Source of the DNA: Hyaloperonospora brassicae
Lineage: Eukaryota > Oomycota > Peronosporomycetes > Peronosporales > Peronosporaceae
Length of the DNA: 64,000 bases
Direction of reading: 5' to 3'
Assembly (NCBI GenBank): GCA_947650285.1
Contig: CANTFL010000090.1
Location: 744,001-808,000, forward strand
A program made the translations under genes and the position numbers. This document shows positions 1 to 13,700 of this stretch, one piece after another. Positions within the stretch are counted from its first letter, which is position 1. Each line of letters opens with the position of its first letter. The notes under the pieces were generated by a model. That model saw only the letters and a program-made list of their open reading frames with translations. It was not told the DNA's origin and ran no database searches.

Positions 1-231
1 TACCAACGATTCCTTTTTAGCTGCACAGCCATCGACATTCGAAACACCGCCCACGTCGCCGGCATGGATCGTTACCATGAACATTCTAACACCAGAGATG
101 CTAGTCTCGAAAATGCGCGGGCTGCTCTTAACTCACTTTTTATTGATGAAGGCTATAATATGACTGTTCTGCACACTAGGCAAGTCGGGAATATGAAAGA
201 AGGCGACATTACAGCTGTTACCTTGCTGTAA
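1..231 (+). pseudogene. Partial ORF at window edge, truncated by solo LTR
   Basis: Frame 1 is open from the first base of the window to a TAA at 229-231. The stop lies at the start of the inserted LTR, so the frame is cut by the insertion rather than ending naturally. The translation has a normal soluble composition (for example MDRYHEHSNTRDASLENAR from position 64). It lies directly upstream of, and on the same strand as, the MULE transposase relic at 618-2149, so it may be the upstream part of that gene. I do not recognise a domain in it. The 5' end is outside the window. Confidence 0.4.
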
Positions 232-617
232 CGGGGCAGCCCGTTACATGGCATTGTCACTTTAAGGAAAGTGACAATAAAGAATATGAAGATGGATATT
301 CTTTAAACAATATCACCAAAGCGGTGATATTGAAGGGTCGACCAGTGAGTGTGTTCATTGGTTGATATCTTGATGATATCAACCCACCAATCGCCGCAAG
401 ACGCGCGCAATGAGTGGTGACGAGACGTCACCATACATCCAGTTATATTAGTATAGTTAAGCTAAGTCAAACAGAGAGACAGTAGTTAAAAGACTTAATT
501 ATATTAATATAACAGTTCTGCTTTTACCTTACCTACGCTTCCTCGCTTGCCACGTGTACGTCTGTCGGGGCGCCGAAACCCTTGCATTAAGTTCACGCAA
601 GGGTGTGCCCCGTTACA
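227..617 (+). repeat. Solo LTR of a Ty3/Gypsy family related to element 2
   Basis: 391 bp, beginning TGTAACGGGG and ending CCCCGTTACA. Over most of its length it is recognisably similar to the reverse complement of the LTRs at 46923-47363 and 54242-54682. Shared blocks include the stretch around ACCCACCAATCGC, the GACGCGCGCAATG block and a TTAATTATATTAATA block. No internal element sequence adjoins it, so it is most simply a solo LTR left by recombination. The flanking pentamers are cttgc and ctaac, at best a degraded target duplication. It sits inside coding-like sequence that continues on both sides. Confidence 0.75.
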
Positions 618-2149
618 CTAACACTGTTCATGCGCACCAAAAGTGACAGCAGCTGCCGCGTAAAACAAACATCTCAACGCGAAATGACGCACCTACTTAT
701 CACTTTCCTTTCCGCCAAAGCAATTTGCCGCCGATTTAGCGCAGGGAACCATGGGTTGATCGATTCAACGTATAATAATTGCCTTTTTGGATTGCCTTTG
801 GTGTATGTTGTCGGTGTCACGGCCACGCTTCAAACATGTAGCTTTGCGTAAAATTTATGGCTGGGGAACGTGCAGAAGATTACCTTTGGGCGTTACGGCA
901 CATCAAACGTATTTTTTAGAGTTGTTGGTAGTACCAAAGACGTTTGTCACTGATCGTGAACTGGCCTTGATGAACGCGTTGTCAAATGTATTTGTTGACG
1001 ATGATAGCGTCTGATTTCTTTTGTGTCAGTGGCACATTAGTAAAAAATATTTTTGTCCGACAGCGAAAGACCTTTGCAAGCTTTGCACTTTGGAAAGTTC
1101 CTGAAGAGCATTATATAGCTTGGTGCGAACAATAACGGCAGGTAAATACAATCGACATTTGACTAGGGTGAAAGAAATTTTCCTAGCCATGTCATGGTTT
1201 ATTTGGAAGAGGATGGTTGAAGTACATGGACCGATTCGTAGCAGCGTTTAATTTTGATACACTGCATTTTGGTCATACGACAACTTCGCGCGTTTAAAGC
1301 AAGCATGCAGCACTCAAGTCATGGATAACTGTGTCTACGGGAAATTTGTTGACGGTCGAAAGTGCTTGCCAGCTTGCTTGTAATATTCAGCTAGCGAATA
1401 TTAGACTGCAAATAGGCCGAGAAAGGGCGTCAACAAGTCTCGGCTACGGATTGGTCTTTTCTGCTGTAACCGGCAAGGCCTCTGGTGCAGCTTTGAAGTT
1501 TGCGTTTAAAGAGTATAAACTGCGACTTATAACAATTACGGATACAATTCGAACAATGATGTGGAATGTCACAATATGATAATTCCGAACCTTGGGGTGC
1601 CGTGTAGGCACAAGTTTCGACCAGAAGCAGCGGAATCAGCAGCAGCAATACCATCAAAACCGCCAAGGGTTTTTGCCTCGAAGATTTTGATTCACACTGG
1701 TAGTTGGTACAGCCCCCTCGACAAGAAGGAAATACTAAAGCGCCCACCTCATTTGTAGAAAAAATAAAACTCATTCGAGAAGAATTTGAAGATGGAACTT
1801 CGTACAGGCACCGAATGAAACTTGAACATCTTGATGTGATACCTGCTGCAGAGTTCTTCAATCATTTATCCAGCATGGCCGCGGGCGATCTGTTGGTGCT
1901 CTCGGTCATCAATCGTTTGTACATTAATCGGTAAGATCTACTCAGCGCCACATACCACAGTTTAAACATGTCAATAATTCATTGCGGCAGGTACGTCGAT
2001 GCGGTAACTGCGGAGTAGAAGAAAACAACACAAGAAGATCTAAGAATACTCTACCAGATACCGTAGGGACTGCATTGTTACCATCGAACGATCTAGGTAC
2101 TGAGGACGACTGGAAGCACTTAAAATATCCACCAAACGTATTTGAGTAG
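618..2149 (+). pseudogene. MULE (Mutator-like) transposase relic
   Basis: Several frames together give a typical oomycete MULE transposase in the right order. From about 760 there is IDSTYN (first catalytic Asp region) followed by LPLVYVVGVTATLQT. From about 855 comes a MAGERAEDYLWAL-type segment. From about 925 comes PKTFVTDRELALMNAL (second Asp region), followed by a CQWHISK segment near 1027-1047. From about 1370 comes IGRERASTSLGYG. Near 1590 comes LGVPCRHKF. At 2010-2052 there is a degraded zinc-knuckle-like CGNCGVEENNTRRS, in which the usual His and last Cys are Asn and Ser. Frameshifts and stops break it at several points, so it cannot make a functional transposase. The frame closes with TAG at 2147-2149. 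The family assignment is firm; the exact limits are approximate. Confidence 0.8.
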
Positions 2150-3100
2150 TACCTGGACAACATAGCACTTGCATAAAGTCGATGCTTATTCAGATAAAGA
2201 TTAAAATTAGTATATTTTATGACTACATACGGCTTTGTTAGACGCTTATTTTCTGGATGAAAATGTGACGTCTGAAAGTGGCGACGAGCTCAAGTTAAGT
2301 GAAGGCCTCAACTTCAAGCGGTACCAAATTCGTTAAGGTGGTCAGACAATTAATGTTTACAACGCATAATTCTTATATAACAACAATCTTTATAGCACTT
2401 GAACATTCTAGCTCGTACGATAACAATAATTTTAGTGCTACAACGACATTTTTCCTCACCTCAGTGCTTTTGTAAAGGGTTGCGTTGCTCAGTGACTCAC
2501 GTATGTAGCTTTGTTACCATATCTATGGTGTTCCTATCATGAAGTGACTGGTCCGTCCCCGACGATGCGGACTGCGAAGCTTTGGAAGTATACCAGGATG
2601 TAGACGGCAAGATACTTGTGTGCCACCAAGCAGGAAAAGTAAAGAAGGGAACAAATCTATTAGTTAGCGTGTCAGTTAATCTTACTTCGTGAATATGTTG
2701 CAAAACATAAGAGTCCGTGACTGCAGAGTTCTATTTTCAACGTCACTTAGAATTTCGTGCTTAACTATACAAAATATAAATAAGCAGTTCCAGCAGACCC
2801 AATTAAAGATGTTATTGCAAATATATTTATATATCGATGCTTGCGGGTCTTGCCGCGCGGAAGTGCAAGAAGCGTTTTTTACTGCAAAACTTTTTCGAGC
2901 GGGTGACAAACTTGAGACTGGGCGTGAGCGTAGATATTTCAAACGAGAAAAAGCAAAATGCTATACAAATGACGTAGGACAGTCTCGATAACACCGAGGA
3001 AAGGGCCTCTTTTGCAGTGCCAATATATTCCGACGCACGAGCTCATTGACTGTCCGCATTTGGTTAAAACGCGTCACTGACTTCTAGTGCAATGTATTGT
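2150..3100. other. AT-rich sequence, no recognisable gene
   Basis: Follows the MULE relic. A short plus-strand frame at 2689-2991 (100 codons) is open but is matched by an equally open minus frame over the same bases, and I recognise neither. No terminal inverted repeat of the MULE could be identified by eye. Confidence 0.4.
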
Positions 3101-3134
3101 CGGCATGGCTTCACACTTGCCGCCTGTACAACGT

Positions 3135-3971
3135 TTAATGGAAATGTCGAGGAATCTCCGGTACCCTACTTAAGAAACGCTCCGTAAAATTACTATTTAA
3201 ACACAGGCAATGTTGTTCATTTACGTCCAACCGAGCAAAACAAAAACCAAAGCAGCAACAAGTTATTTTGAAATCGGTGCGTAGCTGAAAGACTAATTCG
3301 TTAATGCTCACCACAACCGATCGCGAATTGTTTGACTTCTTGATCCCGGAAAAGGGCTGATTCGTCCCAAAGCCAAGGACCCAATACCCACTTTGCCAAG
3401 AGTCGTTCGTCACAGCAATTTGCTTTACAACCCGCGGACATCCAGTATCTACACCGCCGCTCGTCGCCACAAACGCGCTGTTTAATTTAGTCAAGTTCAG
3501 GTTCATGCTGTCTCCACTGCTAGTAAGGATGCTGTCAGTACTCGTATCATACGCACCAAAGACTTCGTCGCCGAACTCGATATTGTACCCTTTCGATCAC
3601 TCAGCATTGGCGCTAGATCCATCGATCTCGAAACTCATGAGGCTATAGACGATTGCATTGATAAGCTGAATCCGGTTTTCGCATGGCATCGAGTTCAGAC
3701 ACAGACGCTTACACTTTTGGCGAAACATCACGGTGGCGTACGTTTCTGTCTGCCTGTAGGAGATGATCGACTTGACGATACCGGACTCGGGAATTTGTCG
3801 TCGAATCTCACGAAGATATCGTAAAGCACATGCTTCTCGTCTTTCGAGAACACTGGTTCGAATGAAATGGTGTAGGAGGCGGAGACAGAGGTATCCTCTG
3901 GCCAAACGTAGATGGAGAGCTCTGGCCATGACTTGACCGGATGAGCTTGAAGAGCACGCGCACCTTTTCAA
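3135..3971 (-). pseudogene. Decayed coding fragment, unrecognised family
   Basis: Minus-strand frames here read like real protein but need frameshifts to join. The upstream part includes SWPELSIYVWPEDTSVSA and FVRFDDKFPSP. The downstream part runs from about 3593 and includes KGYNIEFGDEVFGAYDTSTD, then continues as an open frame to 3135 with TGCPRVVKQIAVTNDSWQS. The composition is polar and rich in Ser, Thr, Asp and aromatics, as in secreted or surface proteins, but I see no intact start, signal peptide or catalytic motif. GC content is higher than in the surrounding sequence. I do not know the family. Confidence 0.4.
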
Positions 3972-4797
3972 CGAGGATTTAGTTTTGCATTAAATTTGCG
4001 TTTATTAAAAAAATTCTTATTATCAATTTACATTCAGCCAATCACAGCGCGAGATAAAGTATGAAGATTTTTGATTAAATGGGGATGAGTGGTGGTTATA
4101 GGAAAGTGAGTTGCTAAAAGCGAGTCCCTACATTATTCGCGATTGTACGTTACCATGTGATACCACTCAATCAAATTAGTGTTGTTTTCATCGTTTAGTA
4201 TTTTTTTAAATTTATTTTAGTAGAGGCTAAATCCTGAAGTTTAAAAAAATGCATACAATTTTTGCCATTTTTAAGTCGAAACCAAAAATAGCATTTTGGT
4301 GTGTATAAGACACGTGCGTTTTTAAAAATGTATTTGATCACAAGACTTGGAAGCCTTGATAAGGCATATTCTGCCGTAAGTGCAAGTTAAATTTTTATCG
4401 ACCCCATAGATTTTAACGTAAGTAGGACATGTATGAAATGTTTTGAAAGTTTTTAGTATGTAGTACTAGGTACCACAACTATTGGTCTAATAAGATCACT
4501 TGTCGATCGTCATGCCACTGACAGGGCCTTTTCGGGGTTCAAAAAGCACCTAGCGTGCGTTTGAATATTAGCCCATTGATCGTTAACATTGTTTACGGTT
4601 TTATATGCTCCCTTCACCAGTATTTGATCCTCAGTGAGTTTAGCAGAATCGTTATGTCGTGTTGTTGGTATGAATGAAGAAGCTCGTTTAGATATCATAT
4701 TTCTTTGACATAGGATCTATAATATCTCCTTTACACCTAAAAGTCATATTATATATCGAAGCCTTAGCATATAGCGACTAATCTTTTGCGAGAATAA

Positions 4798-5175
4798 TTA
4801 TGAAAGTCCGACGCCCGTCTTTAAACCCGAAAGACACGCTTTTCTAAATAGACGACGCTTGAGGTCCAAATTCGTGGTTCCTTGTATTACAAGGCCCAGA
4901 AGTGTTCGACACATGCCTGGACGAATTACTACGATAAATTCAGTCCCGTAAAAATTGAAACAGGACCAAATGGCGACGAACATGTTACCACGTTTGCGTT
5001 TGTTTTAGCGAAAAAGCGACGCCTAGTTTGCTTGAATTGGTTGCAAAATTTAACTATCGAACAGATAATAAAACTTAGTCCTTCAGATCCGAAGTATATA
5101 GATGGGCATATGTTTTGCCACACTTTTTGTGGATCATTGACGGATTCCGTTGGCTGTGAGAAAGTTAGACGGTAG
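4798..5175 (+). pseudogene. Possible decayed coding fragment, unrecognised
   Basis: The frame at 4882-5175 encodes 97 residues, including FSPVKIETGPNGDEHVTTFA and LVCLNWLQNLTIEQIIKLS. An overlapping frame upstream from about 4799 gives a basic stretch. Base composition is more balanced than in the neighbouring desert. There are no diagnostic motifs and no homologue I can name, and a chance ORF cannot be excluded. Confidence 0.25.
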
Positions 5176-6445
5176 ATCTAACCTATATGCGCGAATTTGT
5201 TGCACGTCTATGTATGCTGCATTTTCCACGTTATGCTCACTGAAATTACACCTTCATGCACATTTGCGCGGACCAAGTTGATTAAATTTGTGCGATTGCG
5301 CTTCGTGTTAACCCATTAGAGGAGAATGACATAAACGTAATACATTTTAGCGCTGAGATAAACCATGGATGCAATGCAAATTGACGGTCGTCTTGTAGTA
5401 GTTCATGTAATCGTATTTATGATTTGTACACACATTGACGCTGACAAAATATGAAGTCTTTCGCCTGAATTACTCTCTAGGCTTCCGACAAGATTGGATT
5501 CATAGCACAGAACGCCAAACTTTTTATACATTCCGCTAGACATAGTGTTATTATATATACCCCAGAATCACTGGATCTAACTTTAAAATCTCATCAGCAT
5601 CGAGTATGTCTTGATAGATGGACCTAAGAAATGATAAAGGTATAAATGTGAAGATGTTATTTGTGCTAAAATTAACGCGTCCTTTGACAATGCTATTCGT
5701 TCGGTAGATACAAACATCTACATATGGGCTTTACGTTGCGCGAGCATAGCCATGATACTATGAGTCGCGTATTCAACACAAACTTAATTTTCGTTTGATG
5801 CGGGAATACACCGAGTCCCAGTAGGCGCGAAACGCCTCATTGAAAGAAAAAAATGTATTTACCATAAATCTGTCGCAGTGAGTATTTCTTAGCGGGTCCA
5901 ACGTCTGTGCTTATTAATATTAAATATGTGTGTAAATCAGGCTTGTTTTTAGTGAAAGAAAATGATGTCGTCATAAAATTTTGGACAAAATTTTGATTGA
6001 CACCAGAGCGCCCGGTTTTTATTATCGACATTGTTTCTTTCAAGAAAGTCAAAAATGCGTCAATTTGCTAAAATCGGAATATAGTGAGACTACACCGTTC
6101 GCCTGGCGACTGAAATGCGTGTCACAATGCCTAACTTTCGACAAAGCTAAATTTAAAGTACATAACATGTAGTAAAATAAATTGCTTATTAGGTTCTCAA
6201 TGATTGAAATTAATTATTTCATGCCAGGCATATCATGCGTTGAACACCACGAATCATATTAAAGTGCGGGTCTGAAGCCAAAAACACGCCAGCCGCTTTT
6301 CCATGGATATATTTCATCCTCTATGAATCCGATACCGCTCAAATGGAAGAATTCGACGTACGCGAGACACAGCCTAATTTGTTTACTTTAGGGACTCTTA
6401 TTTGTTGAAAATAGTCGATTTAAAGGTGGACGAAAGAGGTCTTCA

Positions 6446-6448
<3 letters not shown>

Positions 6449-6486
<38 letters not shown>
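6449..6486. repeat. (TA)n microsatellite
   Basis: About 18-19 uninterrupted TA dinucleotides. Confidence 0.95.
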
Positions 6487-6489
<3 letters not shown>

Positions 6490-6840
6490 ATGAATATGAT
6501 ACAGCGCATATTTAGCTCCTTGGCACTCATTTGTGATTTATCGGAGAAGCTGCTGAAATCATGGCTGTCTAAGGGTCATCAGACTCGTCTCTGGTCCGTA
6601 TGCTGTGTGTATTTTCACTTGAAGTACTACAAATTGATGTTGGCTACTATTTAATTTATTTGATGTCATTTAAGACATCAGCTCTCGCTTAGAACATTTG
6701 ACGGTCAGTAAAAACCTCATAAATATTATATCTACCTATTGAAGGTGACATATATTAAAAGATGGCAGATTTATCATGAAGCGATTACCTTCCGCAATGT
6801 GTCTGCTTCTTTCAGGGTCAATAGTTATATACTGAATACA

Positions 6841-6925
6841 CTTCTCAGTAGCGTGACAAGGGGTGCGTATTATTGTATAGACCTTGATTTTATATTAATT
6901 TTAAGTGAGCTCATGGACTTTTAAA
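6841..6925. repeat. Short dispersed repeat, copy A
   Basis: Shares with 7263-7345 the core GGGTGCGT followed by an AT-rich block with TATAGAC and TTGATTTTA/TTAATTTAG. The two copies are diverged and lie about 420 bp apart in the same orientation. Confidence 0.35.
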
Positions 6926-7262
6926 CTTTGTCTAATATATAGTTCATATAGGCTCTAGATACTGCTGACGTACACGACCTCGCGTTTATCAAACCGTATA
7001 TGAAGGAGAGCAATTGTTGAATATGGGAGAGTCATACATTGATGATACAATGTTGGCAATCAAGGCACTTAGTGGATCTTCGACCCCAGTGGATTAAAAA
7101 GATCCAGAACAAAGATTGATTTATACTTTTATAACCTTAGTGCCATGACGCAATGTCCGTTTACCTCTCAAGGTATATGTATATTTTAAATGTTGGTATC
7201 CAAATCATAATAACAAGACTGTGGTCTTTACCTAAGAAACGGTATAAATCATAGAATATTTT

Positions 7263-7345
7263 AATGCTCAAGCACGCGGTGAGAAGGGTGCGTAAAATTA
7301 TAGACTTTAATTTAGCGTTTAATTAAGTATCTGTAATTTGAACGA
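7263..7345. repeat. Short dispersed repeat, copy B
   Basis: Partner of the repeat at 6841-6925. The same GGGTGCGT core also occurs near 12535 and 17318, in each case followed by an AT-rich TATA block. Confidence 0.35.
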
Positions 7346-10300
7346 CACGTGGACATTGCTTAGGCTATTGCTATACAAATAGTCCCGCGTGTTTGCTCCG
7401 GCCCATTACATCGACAGGATGAGCTACATCGTTTAGTCGTCGGGTTACCATGTATAAAGTCTTCGACTTGTTTTACAATTTGCATTAGCTCATACGAGCC
7501 ATCACCATACCTCCGACATCGGCTATAATACGGTAAGGATGTTATAGGATTGGCCAGTTATGCTTTAAATTTTGCACAATGCTAGTCATGCATATTACCA
7601 CCATGTGACGCAAATGTTCTGCCGCATATTGATTTAAACACTTACATGCCTTAAGTAAAGTATAAACCTTTTTAGGGCGAAGTACGGTCATAATGATGTC
7701 AACAATCACATTATTAATGTAATATATGTGCTTGCGAGTATCTTCACATGCATGAATAATGCTAACGCACCCAATTGAACTTTTGGTGGGGGGAGAATTA
7801 CTTTATAGGACTTATAGAAAAAAGGGTACATAGTGGACTCCGTAAATGTAAAGGCAATAATGATTGCGTGGTATTTGACACTCTAAAGACTCACTTTCAT
7901 GGCTAAGCCATGATTTAGATCTGCACAAGTACAATGAAAAGACACAGACGTATCATGCCGTACTCTAATATATTTATGTAATACAAAATCAAGATAACGT
8001 AATTCCATTAGAAAAATAAATGCTTATAGATGATAAATCACATCCTTCTTTTGTTACCGCTTTTAAATATGCTAGATTAAGGGAAGCATTTTTGTGTATA
8101 GCTCATGTATTTACGTTTATATATCTCATATCTAGCAACCAGACACGGATGGTCATGAGAGCTTTATTGTGTTTGATTTTGGAGCTTGACACTTCCTATT
8201 GAAAGTAAATAAGTACTATCTACTAAGAGTTTCTTACCATAAAGTACGCTCTAATTAAGTTTATTTTACATCTGGTTGGCTCGAAACCATGTGTGATTTT
8301 TAGAATAATGCGTCATTTCGCGCTGCAACATTGTCGCATCATCTTTTTTATAAAAATAAATATTGAGGCAAATACGGATTAGGGTGAATTTTACGCATAA
8401 GCGAGTTTCTGTTATCGCATATTAACTATGAGCTGATCATGCGACGATCTTTTTTTCATTTATGATGGTTTCGGTCCGTGCGACGTGATCTTCTTATAAT
8501 TAATATAGTCTTGTGTAACATTTTCTTGGGTAAATGAAGTGGTCTTTTTAGACTTAAGGACAATTTTCAGTGCATTCGCGTGTAAGGCTAAGTTCGAATT
8601 TTTTTAAAAGGCTATATTACGAATGAACTTGTGCTGATAATATTCATTGTCTCGTTTTCTTTGACTATAAGGATCGCACGTATTGAATTCTAATACGGCA
8701 CATGATACTACCTTGGGCGGAGCATTCGGACGAAAGAAGATCAATGGCTCAATCAGCCTTGGTATTAATAAATTAAATGATTTAAGTTGGTCTAATCATA
8801 CAAGATAAGATGTATAACGAATTAATGGGTTAAATCTGGGCGCACTCGGACACATCGCGATCTAGTCTACATATATCATTATAATGTCCTTAGTGTATGG
8901 TATGTATTTTGTGCTTGGCCCATCATGATAATTGGACGTAAATGATTGTTGTATGTTTCGTCGACCGTATAAGCAATATATTTGACCCAGCGGCTGATAC
9001 AAAAACATAAGTGGAAAAGCTAAAGGGAATTAACTAACCGATTGCGAATGTAGTTAATTATGTACTTTCTAAATAATTGGCTCAGATACACATCCTTGGT
9101 TTGTGGGGGTATTAAATTGCATATAAAAGGTACTGGGTATCCGATTACAAGTATTCATTGCGGACCGACATCATATCAATTGTTTTTTGGACACAATAGT
9201 CGCGATCATAGGTGATATTACACGCAGCGTCCGATCTAATACGACTAGGTGTTGGAGCTACATGCTTAATGTCGTCAATATGAGTCGAAGGGGGTCGCCA
9301 ATGCCTCCACCGATCTTTCATTGTTCTGTGTGAATGTTCCCTATATCCTAGCAAACTGATACTGTTATTACTACGTCATTCATGTACAGAGGGAACGGCA
9401 TGGATCGGCTTCAATTTTAAATTCTGTAGCGTTCCAAAAGATCTTATTGTTTATTTAGCATCGCGATGTATTGAATTGTGTATCAGTGTAATGGTGAGGC
9501 TGAAAGCCTACATGGAAAATACATTCTGCCGATGTTACAAAATGAGACTTGTGATTCTGGCATATGGACATGGCGTGTGCCGGCTTAGCTAGAAAAGTAG
9601 TTGAAAGTTGGTACGTGATGGAACAAAAAAATGCGTTCATGCAAGGCGGCCAAGTTTGAATTATATATGGCGCCAGTGACACTTAGTTTAATTTACCACG
9701 ATTGGTGATATTGCGAAGCGAAGTTAAGATATCTGAAATCTGTACATAACTCCGCATTTACAAGTTGTGATCGTTAGTGAAGTTATAAACAGCGATCTTA
9801 GTATAAGATGCACACTGAAATATGTTAGGATAATATTGCATTTTAGTAAGACATTACATGATATGAATTCGCTTAAAAGATGTGCAATTTATCACGGAAT
9901 ACACATAAGTCCAAAATATGGGACACTTGCTAAACAATAGTCGTGTGAAGAAGCGAGTCAAGCGATTTGGACTGGTTACCACGCTACGGCTATAGATCAT
10001 ATTGCAGTCGGTGTAAATCACAAAATAAATACATCACCCAGCAACCTTGGTAAAATTGATCTGAAGTGACGTGATCTTGGTTAAAGTGATTTCGTGCAAA
10101 GCGGTCTTCGTATGATACGGTCACGGGAATCTGGTGTGGAGCAACGAATCCGTAGAATATTAAAGCTCGGTAGCTCAAGGCGTAAGGTGGAGGTACAATC
10201 TTACAAAGGAATATGATTTGTTTGAAGGTGCGACTTTGGTATAAAAATGTTTAATTGTGGGATAACTTACTTTCAAGTGTACAAATGTAGTTTCTCTATC

Positions 10301-10475
10301 AGGGTAGTAATGAATATTCAAGCTTTACGTGAGAGAATAAACGACCGTAAGATGATCTAATACACATAGTTTCAACAGGAGTGCAAGACATTGTAGTATT
10401 AATATAACTGCTATTATAAGCAGAATGCAAGATTGCGAGATGGTTTATTTTTGTAAAGGCTCGCAAACAACGTAT

Positions 10476-10750
10476 CTACATGGACAAGGTGATTTCGTTG
10501 AGATCAGGGTGAATCATATGGAGCACTTTACAAGTGCACTCAGGGTCGTGTGAAATATATATGGGCTCGATAACCCATATTAAGCACGGTCTGGTTTCCC
10601 ATCGATTCCATTCTACTTCGAAATGATCAGCCCACCCTAACGAAGAATACACAAGATGAGAAAGATAACAAACACGGAAGCGGTGTACCCCATTCAATAT
10701 TAGGTCGTTTGGGCGCCAGTGAAGATTCAGGATTGCAAAAAACTTGTAAT
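10476..10750 (-). repeat. Dispersed coding-like repeat, copy A
   Basis: Similar in the same orientation to 27480-27760. Shared DNA blocks include GAGATCAGGGTGA followed by a TTACAAGT block, a CCCACCC block, and a GGCGC block near the far end. On the minus strand both copies encode related fragments (SSLGWADHFEVEW here, PSVGWVDFLQVTR in the other), so this is probably the relic of one protein-coding repeat. I do not recognise the protein. Confidence 0.4.
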
Positions 10751-13700
10751 CACCGTTCTAGCACACATATATTTTCATAGGATTTATCAAATATTAAAAG
10801 CTGTTTAGAAGCCCACATTCGTTACAGTGTAATTTTATAAGTCTACGATGAATAATTAACGTGAACGGCTTTATTTAATATTTCTACAGCATAAGAAAAA
10901 TAGGACTGCCTTTTATTTTGTAATCTGTCTCTGGCATACTTAAAGGCTTATGCTTATAATGTAAAGATGACACAACTACTTGGTTTATGCTTCAATATAA
11001 AAGATTGAGTTTGTCTTAATAAAAATAACAATGTGTAGCAGAAGAAGTTTTTAAACTGGTCTATGTTCAATCTCCACAATTTAAGAGATTATGGGGACAG
11101 TACTACGCTTTTTGTATGAATTAGTATCTAAAATTATGACCCCTCTTTAGTTCCGTAATTTAATAACTAGGTACTGCACACTTATATATCCAACATACCA
11201 TATGTATAGTTTTTGGTCTGTGAACACCCGTCCGTAATAAAGGCTTTCTTCGTGTCAACTAACATCGTTGCGTTTAAAAATTTCTCTTTAATCCGCTACA
11301 CACCCTTATACGTGCCTATATTACAATTATTCCTTTATTTAACCTTAACCAGAACGACGTCAACAACGCCTAAGATATTGGCAGCAATTTAGCCGGACGG
11401 TTTCGTGATTTCTGGTGCGAGAAGAGAAGGTGTGCAGCATGTGACATGCGCGTTGCCTCGGTCAATGTCGTAATCGTCGTCTGTCTCCTTGGGGTGCTGT
11501 ATAGTTTAGTTATGGACTTCGGTATTCTGCTCGTACGAACGCAGAGAATCATCTCGTGCTGAGCAGAGCGGCGTTTGCGCACGAGTGACACCGCATCAGA
11601 AATGCGTCGCAGTCGTTGTCACTTAAAGCTACTCTGTCGGTTGTCAATGGATGTCGCACGATCGTTCTGATGGACAATAAACGCGACTCGACCAGGTGAG
11701 CAGGTGTAAAATTTAGACATGGGCATACTTATGGCTATGTATATACAGTATCGAGATACTTCTTTGCTGAATTTAGGTGTATGTAAAATGGTTATTTTGA
11801 TTTGTTTAGATGCTTGGAGTCGCTGTGGTTGATATTTGTTAATGCAGCAGCGCATGCCAATCGCAATGGTGAATTCACGATCAGATTGATCCTTCAAGGA
11901 ACGGGCGCTCGAGAATCTAATTATTTTGTGAGATTTTTGAGGAAGGAGACTGTAACCGCACACAATTTGTGTCTTTTCATATCGACGCTGTTAATGCGAC
12001 GATTAATCATTGACAGAAATCGGTAGATTTTACTTACGGAAGGCTGTTGACCCAGTTGCTGCTGCCCATGGATTGTACTTCATCGGATACTGTGTTAAGG
12101 CTCACTGCTGAACAGCACGAGAAATTTAGGTCATCTTGGGCGAGGGATTCTGCCCGACAATAGACTCGCACATGATTCGGTGCGCAATCGGGAAAATATT
12201 ATAACGGCATTGTGATAATAGATCGACATTTTGAGCGGTAATTTTATATCCAGCTAAAGCCTACTAAACTTTCTACGGATCTTAGTTGTGAATGACCTGC
12301 ATTGATATTAGGTATTATCGAGGATAAATGGTTGTCTACGAAAAACTTGTAGGAGTGTGTACTGTTTGAAGAGAGCAGATTACAAACGCAAGGACGGTGC
12401 TGACACAGAAGAGGTCTGTATTACAAAAGGGTGTGTACAATGCAAAAAATATTTATTTGGCTATTCAAATGTATAAGTCTGCAGCTCCCTTTCAAAGAGG
12501 TTATTATATTAAAAAGGGGGCTTAAAGTTCAGGGGTGCGTGAAAGTAATATAGTGAGGGTGCATATATATAAATTTAATAATTTAAATATTGCGTCAATT
12601 TTGTATCAAGTCGCAAGTTAATTGAAACGCTTTCAACTGTGTTAAAATATATATGTGTTATTATCTTTGATAAAATTTATAGCTTTGTTTTAAAGATAAC
12701 ATGCCTCTCCTGCTATACCTATACAGCTTAATTGCCATTCAACAAGATTCTGATGGTATCGAATTATATAGGAAAGATACTAAGCGATCCTTTTTAGCGG
12801 CCTTCCGAATCTTCTTGTGCTAGAGTTGTGTACAAGTATAGTATCATTTACGACGATCCAGTTGTTTATTTTCAAAGATTATCTTAATTTCCTCGGTTGG
12901 AAAAATATAAGGATTTGCATTATCCTCACTTTTAACGTGATCACAATTCATTGCACAGCTTGTTTAAAAAAACGGTTGAAATTACTATGTATAGGCCAGT
13001 CGAGTTGCAGTTTTCGTCTGAATTACAAAATGAAGGCCAAATCGTAATCATGGTTCAAATAATTCATATAAATTAGCACCTTTCTACAAGGATCTCGTGT
13101 GATATACCCTGCTACGCCAACGATTTTGACGTTTAAATTAAAAGTATAAAAAATGTTCCTACTTACACGTTCAAGCTCTCGAAACTGAATTTTAATGCGA
13201 TCGACTGAGGGATAAGCGGATAATATGGCAACATAATAATTTTCTTCAGATGCTTGGAGCTTTATAATGAGCTAAATCTCCAGAAATATATTAAAAAGAA
13301 TGAATACATGCAAGTTAAAACTTTCTATCGAGACGATATGTATGTTAATTTATGCTTTCTATCACCGGTAAAATAACAGATACTTTGTTTCAAATCGTTC
13401 AAAACTTACAGTAATTATATATTGAGAATACATGTATTCATAAGCATGATGAAAAAAGACAGGGACATATATGAATGTAATATAAATATTCAAAGACCAA
13501 AATTAGGATTATTATTGACGGTGTGCATTGGTGTGATAAGTGTCCCATGTCACGCGTGTTTAAATCCATACATGGTATATAGAAAAAGTTGTATAGTTGA
13601 GTAAACTAATAAGATCTATAACTCTAAAAATAATTACTTAATTGCTCAAGGACGCGCCATAGGTCTTGTGAAATTCTTTTACTACACGATGAAAACTATA

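Larger units (their letters stand above)
5176..10470. other. AT-rich gene desert with short repeats
   Basis: Only scattered ORFs under about 75 codons, none with a recognisable motif. It holds the TA microsatellite near 6449-6486 and two copies of a short diverged repeat (about 6841-6925 and 7263-7345). Confidence 0.5.

Noticed and set aside
11619..12026. Overlapping ORFs of 114 and 74 codons on opposite strands
   Set aside because: Neither has a motif, and both strands are equally open.
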